Assembly: GCA_030591285.1 (NCBI GenBank)
Contig: JAUVBH010000082.1
Location: 1-7,212 of the forward strand
Reading direction: 5' to 3'
Length of the DNA stretch: 7,212 bases
Source: Thermoplasmatota archaeon
GTDB lineage: Archaea; Thermoplasmatota; Penumbrarchaeia; Penumbrarchaeales; Penumbrarchaeaceae
Each line of letters opens with the position of its first letter. The first letter of the stretch is position 1. Made by a program: the position numbers and the translations under genes. Below, one piece after another: positions 1 to 4,409 of this stretch. The notes under the pieces were generated by a model. That model made no database searches and was not told the DNA's origin. It saw only the letters and a list, made by a program, of their open reading frames with translations.

Positions 1-1340
1 ATACTATTAGGGGCCCAAGACAAGTAGGCAAGACTACGCTTGTAAAAACGTTCATAAGGGAATTATTAATTGAAAAAAAAGTTGATCCATTTTCAATATT
101 CTATTTTACCTCTGATCTCTTGGATAGGAGTGAACAGTTGATCGAAACAATAGAGACCTATGAGAAGATCGCAGATAGGTTTAATTCAACGGGTCGCAGG
201 TTCCTTTTCGTCGATGAGATCACAAATGTGAAGAATTGGGAACGACCCATAAAATACATTATTGATTCAGGAAGAGGTTCCGAACGCACATTCCTTCTGA
301 CCGGATCCCATTCCATGGATATCGGAAGATCCATAGAAAGACTACCTGGGAGGAGGGGGGAAGGGAAAGGATCGGTTCTTGATAAGATACTGACCCCGAT
401 GAAATTCTCAGAATATATTGAGACAACAAATAGAAGCTTGACAAAGGGATTATCAGAGATCCTGAGATCTGGATCCGAAAAGAGACTTGCCATCATGAGG
501 GATCTTTTTAAAGGAAATATTGATCCAATTTTGGAGAGAGGACCAAAGCTCTTTTCTAATGAACTTCAACAGGCGTTTGATAATTATCTTATCACGGGAG
601 GTATACCCAGGCCGATCAATGAACTGAAAACATTCAATTCGATATCGGATGACATCTATGGGATATATACCAGATCAATGCTGGGTGATCTGTCAAGATG
701 GGGGTTGTCGGAAAGGATCTCCAAACAAGTGATCAGATCGATAATAGACCGAATGACGAACAAAGTTTCATTGAACACATTGGCGAAGGAGAACGAGATC
801 GGGTCACATAACACGGTTCTGAAGTACATAGATTCTCTGGAAAGATCTTTTGTTTTGAATTCCTTTTTTCAACTGGATAGAGCGAAAAATACTTCAAGAT
901 CCAGATCAGATAAAAAATACTATCTGTCCGATCCATTTATCTATTTTGCCCTCAAAGGATGGACTTCTGGACTTCAGGATATCTATTCTCACTCACAAAT
1001 ACTGACCCACGATCCTGAACAGAGAGGGAAACTGATTGAAATGGTAGTATCCAATCATTTGATAAGATTGACATATGGACTTTCACCATCTGATCTATTC
1101 TCACATCATGAAAAGGTATTATTTTGGAAAAAGAAAGGGAGTGATAAGGAGGTGGATTTCATTATTGATCTGAATGGTGAATTACTACCGATAGAGGTGA
1201 AGATCCGTGAAAATATAAGAAGCAGTGACCTGAAAGGATTGTATAATTTTGGAAAAGGCGTATTATTGACCAAGAATTTACTTGATAGCCGACGTAATTA
1301 TTCCTTCATTCCTGCTCATATCTTCCTTTTATTGATCTGA
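1..1340 (+). CDS. DUF4143-type P-loop ATPase (5' end outside window)
   Basis: The gene is cut by the left edge: the frame is open from position 3 and stops with TGA at 1338-1340, giving 445 visible residues. Walker A (GPRQVGKTT) is at 12-38, so only a short N-terminus is missing. Walker B (FLFVDE) ends at Asp 213-215 and Glu 216-218, followed by a sensor-1-like FLLTGS at about 291-308. This order is typical of the AAA_14 ATPase domain. A middle region containing GGIPRPI (about 597-617) and YYLSDPFIYFAL (about 918-953) matches the DUF4143 pattern. Near the C-terminus, EVDF (1149-1160) and IEVK (1191-1202) form a PD-(D/E)XK-like motif. A TTG at 120 could be mistaken for a start, but it would remove Walker A. 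Such ATPases are common in archaea and bacteria. They are predicted cytoplasmic, and neither substrate nor partner is known. I am sure of the family, not of any function. Confidence 0.93.
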   Translation, partial: TIRGPRQVGKTTLVKTFIRELLIEKKVDPFSIFYFTSDLLDRSEQLIETIETYEKIADRFNSTGRRFLFVDEITNVKNWERPIKYIIDSGRGSERTFLLTGSHSMDIGRSIERLPGRRGEGKGSVLDKILTPMKFSEYIETTNRSLTKGLSEILRSGSEKRLAIMRDLFKGNIDPILERGPKLFSNELQQAFDNYLITGGIPRPINELKTFNSISDDIYGIYTRSMLGDLSRWGLSERISKQVIRSIIDRMTNKVSLNTLAKENEIGSHNTVLKYIDSLERSFVLNSFFQLDRAKNTSRSRSDKKYYLSDPFIYFALKGWTSGLQDIYSHSQILTHDPEQRGKLIEMVVSNHLIRLTYGLSPSDLFSHHEKVLFWKKKGSDKEVDFIIDLNGELLPIEVKIRENIRSSDLKGLYNFGKGVLLTKNLLDSRRNYSFIPAHIFLLLI

Positions 1341-1386
1341 TCATTGAGATGGTCGAATAAACCTCATGAACATAATATCAACAATA

Positions 1387-1411
1387 ACATTGAACTCAAT
1401 AGTTTCAATGT
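1387..1411 (+). terminator. Stem-loop with following pyrimidine tract, possible ATPase terminator
   Basis: A perfect 8-bp inverted repeat (ACATTGAA and TTCAATGT) encloses a 9-nt loop, 46 nt after the stop codon of the first ATPase. A T/C-rich stretch follows at about 1419-1445. This resembles a 3'-end structure, and archaeal termination often uses T-rich tracts. The stem is AT-rich, and part of the T/C tract can also be read as the Glu/Lys-rich tail of a minus-strand frame, so the assignment is weak. Confidence 0.3.
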
Positions 1412-1419
1412 GGTTCGGC

Positions 1420-1533
1420 TTATTCTTCCTTTTCTATTTCGTTTGAATCTGATCTCTTGAAGATGAACATCAGGATGATGATTGCGAGGAGGAGGATAAC
1501 ACCTATTGCCAGGGATAGAAAGTAGAACTTCTG
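1420..1533 (-). pseudogene. Orphan C-terminal membrane-anchor remnant, no start codon
   Basis: On the minus strand, 37 sense codons lie between an in-frame TGA (1534-1536) and a TAA stop (1420-1422). They encode about 20 strongly hydrophobic residues (core IGVILLLAIIILMFIF) directly followed by KR and then an acidic, hydrophilic tail ending in EKEE. This is the usual shape of a C-terminal stop-transfer anchor of an archaeal surface protein. There is no ATG, GTG or TTG before the hydrophobic stretch; the only ATG (1468-1470) lies inside it. Another frame just upstream is open from ATG (about 1599-1601) for 31 codons, so a frameshifted small protein is possible. I read it as the decayed end of a lost gene. 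Chance is a real alternative for so short a stretch. Confidence 0.3.
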
Positions 1534-1630
1534 TCAGGACCAGGGAAAAATACCCTCTTTGTGTGCATGGTCCAGAACCCCCAATTATACTGGTGCATGT
1601 TGTTGTTAAAATATTGATTGATGGTGAATT

Positions 1631-2191
1631 TTAACTACTGAAAGCCTTGAAAGCCCACTTGCCATCCTCGTGGGTTACTCCGAATACCAGAGGGTCATCC
1701 CAGAGGAATCCATCATCTTCATCTCCGGATTTCGTTGCCCACCCCATGAAAACATAATCATCCTCATCAAAGTCCCAACCGAGTCCGATCATTGCGTCAA
1801 CGAGACCCTCGTACTGGGCCTTGGTCCCATCAACATCCAAAACATATGGAGCGTATGTGTCAATATATTCCTGGTAACTATGTTTGGTAAAATCTTCAGA
1901 AGCGACGTGATCATCCTCATCCAGGAATTTGATGACCTGAGCTTTGGTATATGGTCCATCACCTTCCATTATGTAGACCTCATCATCAAGATAGGATTTG
2001 AATTCAGCCATGTTGTTCGTGAAATAGGTCTTCACCACCTTCAATCCGAAATCAAGCGCTCCCTTTTTTGTGAAGTCAGCAGTTCCTATTCCTCCCTCTC
2101 CATCATCGACATCATCGCTGCTGTTGATACAACCTGGAATAAAACATATGATCAATAAAAAACAGAGACCAGCAATGATGAGCTTTCCCAT
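1631..2191 (-). CDS. Acidic secreted lipoprotein, function unknown
   Basis: The product has 186 residues. It opens with MGK, a hydrophobic signal segment (residues 4-18) and a lipobox-like IPGC at 18-21, so it should be lipid-anchored at Cys21 on the outer face of the membrane. An acidic Ser/Asp/Gly linker (about 22-36) leads to a small globular domain with many Asp/Glu residues. It carries a helix near GALDFGLKVVKTYF (44-57) and ends in KWAFKAF (178-184). The length and the Trp/Phe-rich end recall NTF2-like or DUF4878-type lipoproteins, but that is only an impression. The start at 2191 is chosen because GGGGAG lies 6 nt upstream and the signal peptide begins there; the frame continues to a TTG at 2284 but would place 31 residues ahead of the signal. 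A TATA-like box lies at 2271-2280. The gene is divergent from the downstream ATPase. I do not recognise a specific family. Confidence 0.85.
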   Translation of the reverse strand: MGKLIIAGLCFLLIICFIPGCINSSDDVDDGEGGIGTADFTKKGALDFGLKVVKTYFTNNMAEFKSYLDDEVYIMEGDGPYTKAQVIKFLDEDDHVASEDFTKHSYQEYIDTYAPYVLDVDGTKAQYEGLVDAMIGLGWDFDEDDYVFMGWATKSGDEDDGFLWDDPLVFGVTHEDGKWAFKAFSS

Positions 2192-2197
2192 TATTAT

Positions 2198-2203
2198 CTC
2201 CCC
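2198..2203 (-). promoter_or_regulatory. Ribosome binding site of the lipoprotein gene
   Basis: GGGGAG on the minus strand is followed by six nucleotides and then ATG at 2191-2189. It is a partial match to the archaeal anti-Shine-Dalgarno sequence. It decides the start: the upstream TTG at 2284 would add residues in front of an otherwise normal lipoprotein signal peptide. Confidence 0.6.
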
Positions 2204-2270
2204 GGTAAAACGATCCGAGTATATTGATGATGGAATAAATTGGTTTCCGAAGAAAGGGGATCGGGACCAC

Positions 2271-2280
2271 AATATAAAAT
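2271..2280 (-). promoter_or_regulatory. TATA-like box for the lipoprotein gene
   Basis: Read on the minus strand this is ATTTTATATT, close to the archaeal TATA consensus. Transcription would begin about 25-30 bp downstream, near 2248. That leaves a leader of roughly 55 nt, enough to hold the ribosome binding site at 2198-2203. It is inferred from sequence and spacing only. Confidence 0.45.
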
Positions 2281-2370
2281 TCAAAATATTTTTCGATATC
2301 CGAACTTTCGTAACCTTTTCTTATGATACCTTGAAATTTGAATGATTTTTTGAATGGACAGGGAAAAGAA

Positions 2371-2380
2371 AATATTAATA
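2371..2380 (+). promoter_or_regulatory. TATA-like box, possible leaderless promoter of the second ATPase
   Basis: AATATTAATA lies 25 to 34 bases before the ATG at 2405, the spacing expected between an archaeal TATA box and the transcription start. It is preceded by a purine-rich stretch (GGGAAAAGAA, 2361-2370) where a TFB recognition element would sit. If it is real, the mRNA starts at or next to the ATG and needs no ribosome binding site, which fits the absence of one. Confidence 0.4.
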
Positions 2381-2404
2381 ACAATAATGACCATTATACT
2401 AATC

Positions 2405-3607
2405 ATGATTATTGTAAGGCCCGAACTTGTCAAGGACCTGAACAGCGGAAAATGGATAATGGTCTACGGGAGGAGAAAGACAGGTAAGACCTTTCTGGCA
2501 TCCAATTTCCTGACCTATAATAACTTCTATTTCATAAAACGCGACAGGACAGTGATCTCGAAGAAGGATTGGAGAACCATAGGTCAAGATACAATGTTGG
2601 AGCTTTTGAAGCGAGACCTTGCAGATGAAAAAACGGTGGTCATAGATGAGTTTCACAGGCTAGGATCTGAACTTCTGGACATTCTGCATTCCATGGACAT
2701 TAAAGGAAGATTGATCCTGATATCATCAACATTGCACCTCTCGCATGAACTGATCTCCAGCTCCTCACCCCTTTTAGGAAAAGTATCCGAGGTAAAGGTT
2801 CCACTGATCTCATTTATGGATCTATTGAGGTGTGTGCCTGGCAAAGGTAAAAAATACTATGAATTGCAGGCGTTCAGACAGGAGCCACTTGTCATTTCCC
2901 TAGGATATAAGGACCCGGTGGAAGCCATCAAAGGATCCATATTGACCGTACCCGCTCTGATCGGAGAGATCTTCTCCGAGGAAGATAGGAAGCTATCAAG
3001 CACCTATGAAGGCATCCTAAGGTCAGTAGCTGTTGGAAAACACACATCAGGTGAGATCGCTTCGTTTCTGTTCTCCAGGAAGTTGATCCGAAAGGACGAT
3101 CCTTCTCTTGTTCAACAATATATATTGAACCTTATGGATATTGGGATCTTGAAACGGGTCCAGGTATACAATAAGAACAAGTTTATTTATCGACATTGTT
3201 CGCCCCTGACATGGGCATTCTTCTCATTGGATGAAAGATACAACATATCTGAGCGCAACCTATCCAGAAACGAATTGAAGATGTTGGTTGAAGAGCTATT
3301 ACCGCACATAATGGAGGATTGCCTCAGAAATTCAATTTCGGAAAGAACTGGCACAACAGAGTTCGTGGACCATTCCCCCCAAAATGAGATCGATGGAATA
3401 TTTGTCAGGTTCAAGAAACCGGTTGCAGTGATGGAAGTGAAATGGAAGAAAAAGATAGGAACTGATGAAGTATCCAAGGTCAGGGAGAAACTCCTGTCAT
3501 ATGATGTGAAGAAGAGGATCCTCATAGTACCTGATAAGAATATGATCATGATAGAAGGAATAGAGGTCATGGAACCTTCTGATATCCTGGATCTGAAATT
3601 TGATTGA
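2405..3607 (+). CDS. Archaeal P-loop ATPase with DUF234-like nuclease-fold C-terminus
   Basis: From ATG 2405 the product has 400 residues; an in-frame ATG at 2354 would add 17, mostly hydrophobic (core ILITIMTIILI). I prefer 2405 because MIIVRPELVKDL is a family-like beginning shortly before Walker A, no candidate start has a ribosome binding site, and a TATA-like box is correctly placed for a leaderless start. Numbered from 2354, Walker A is GRRKTGKT (39-46), Walker B is VVIDE (95-99), and a sensor-like LILISS follows at 120-125. Residues about 215-280 look like a winged helix. The C-terminus has EID (345-347) and MEVKW (360-364), the PD-(D/E)XK-like signature of DUF234-type archaeal ATPases. 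It is predicted cytoplasmic, and its target is unknown. It resembles the first ATPase in overall plan, but its motifs belong to a different branch. If 2354 is used, the N-terminus could be a very short membrane segment. Confidence 0.88.
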   Translation: MIIVRPELVKDLNSGKWIMVYGRRKTGKTFLASNFLTYNNFYFIKRDRTVISKKDWRTIGQDTMLELLKRDLADEKTVVIDEFHRLGSELLDILHSMDIKGRLILISSTLHLSHELISSSSPLLGKVSEVKVPLISFMDLLRCVPGKGKKYYELQAFRQEPLVISLGYKDPVEAIKGSILTVPALIGEIFSEEDRKLSSTYEGILRSVAVGKHTSGEIASFLFSRKLIRKDDPSLVQQYILNLMDIGILKRVQVYNKNKFIYRHCSPLTWAFFSLDERYNISERNLSRNELKMLVEELLPHIMEDCLRNSISERTGTTEFVDHSPQNEIDGIFVRFKKPVAVMEVKWKKKIGTDEVSKVREKLLSYDVKKRILIVPDKNMIMIEGIEVMEPSDILDLKFD

Positions 3608-3758
3608 ATGACCATGGAATTCCGCCAATATAATGCCACACATACGATCTGATCTCAAAATAAAAACCTTACATCTTTGCAATTTCCATAAGTGTCAGGC
3701 ATCATGTCTATCTCTTATCATTTCGTTCCATCTTCACGATCAGTTTAAACGATCAAAA

Positions 3759-3765
3759 AGGTGAT
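3759..3765 (+). promoter_or_regulatory. Strong Shine-Dalgarno site of the GRAM-like gene
   Basis: AGGTGAT is a seven-base match to the complement of the archaeal 16S rRNA 3' end, five nucleotides before the ATG at 3771. It fixes the start of the downstream gene and is the clearest ribosome binding site in the window. Confidence 0.8.
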
Positions 3766-3770
3766 GAAAA

Positions 3771-4325
3771 ATGAACCTTGAGAAAGATGAACTCATGATT
3801 TGGGAAGAACCCTCGAACATGATAATAAATGGTGAGGTAACAAACGGATATCTCATAATGACCAACAAGAGGCTTGCATTTTTCCAGATGCAGAATATCA
3901 AGCCCTCGCTCTTCATGAGGAAGGCCCAGGAGAACGTTGACATCTGGGAGCATGATATCTGGGGGGCAATAGACCTCTCACTTCTTGACATGAAGGGATT
4001 CGATCATCCTCTTGTAAGGATCAGATACAAGGAAGGGGAGGCTTTCTTCACATTCCCTGGATTGAAACCGAAACCAGCTATTGCAGCGATGATCGTTTTC
4101 ATGAACCATGCAAGATTGATTAGCAAGAACATGGACCTGTTGAAGAATATCAATGAAAACCTGAAATCCGGGGCCCTTGAAGTTGGAGAAAGACTTCCAA
4201 GATTGGTCATTGACCAGCCAATGAGGTCAGATGAGACCTGTCATCAGTGCGCCAAGACCATGCTGGAAGAAGAAACCAATATTCTCTCTTCTGAGATCAA
4301 AGAATGTTTGATGTGTCCTGAGTGA
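3771..4325 (+). CDS. GRAM/PH-like domain protein with C-terminal four-Cys motif
   Basis: The product has 184 residues. Residues about 5-112 look like a GRAM or PH-like domain: the signature is GYLIMTNKRLAFFQ (26-39), the beta-strand pair common in these folds, followed by alternating strands (LVRIRYKEGEAFFTF, 81-95) and a helix (about 101-119). Such domains often bind lipids or proteins at membranes, but no ligand can be read from this sequence. A helical stretch (119-135) leads to a tail with C157xxC160 and C179xxC182, 18 residues apart, which could bind one zinc ion. There is no signal peptide or membrane helix, so it should be cytoplasmic. The start is fixed by the AGGTGAT site. Gaps of 163 bp before and 81 bp after suggest its own promoter; the only AT-rich candidate I see is around 3656-3666. 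The domain call is fairly secure. The zinc call rests on spacing alone. Confidence 0.85.
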   Translation: MNLEKDELMIWEEPSNMIINGEVTNGYLIMTNKRLAFFQMQNIKPSLFMRKAQENVDIWEHDIWGAIDLSLLDMKGFDHPLVRIRYKEGEAFFTFPGLKPKPAIAAMIVFMNHARLISKNMDLLKNINENLKSGALEVGERLPRLVIDQPMRSDETCHQCAKTMLEEETNILSSEIKECLMCPE

Positions 4326-4363
4326 TAGAGAACTCACGATTCTTTGTCTGAAGAACCCGAACC

Positions 4364-4374
4364 TCTTAATTATT
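4364..4374 (+). promoter_or_regulatory. Possible TATA-like box for the FG-GAP gene
   Basis: TCTTAATTATT is the only AT-rich stretch in the short gap before the FG-GAP gene. A start about 25-30 bp downstream would fall near 4396, only about ten bases before the ATG at 4407. It is a weak match, supported mainly by position. Confidence 0.25.
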
Positions 4375-4390
4375 GATTACAACATTCACA

Positions 4391-4409
4391 CATTGGGGGC
4401 ATCCCAATG
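4391..4409 (+). promoter_or_regulatory. Inverted repeat covering the FG-GAP start codon
   Basis: CATTGGG and CCCAATG are perfect 7-bp complements around a 5-nt GGCAT loop, and the right arm ends in the ATG start codon. The G-run at 4395-4399, the only Shine-Dalgarno-like sequence, falls in the left arm and loop. In RNA it would hide the start; in DNA it could be a protein-binding site. No regulator is known. Confidence 0.35.

Noticed and set aside
120..1340. A start at TTG 120 for the first ATPase
   Set aside because: The same frame is open back to position 3 and contains the Walker A motif at 12-38, so the true start lies to the left of the window.
1341..1630. A tRNA or other structured RNA gene in the gap
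   Set aside because: Apart from the short stem-loop at 1387-1411 I see no cloverleaf, no tRNA-like arm sequences and no extended GC-rich pairing.
1670..2158. A 162-codon plus-strand frame antisense to the lipoprotein gene
   Set aside because: It has no ribosome binding site and no recognisable domain, while the opposite strand has a signal peptide, lipobox and ribosome binding site. It is an overlap shadow.
2192..2284. N-terminal extension of the lipoprotein to TTG 2284
   Set aside because: It would place 31 residues before an otherwise complete lipoprotein signal peptide, lacks a ribosome binding site, and would begin next to the likely TATA box.
2112..2384. A 90-codon minus-strand frame across the divergent promoter
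   Set aside because: It overlaps the lipoprotein gene start in another frame and shows no domain or ribosome binding site.
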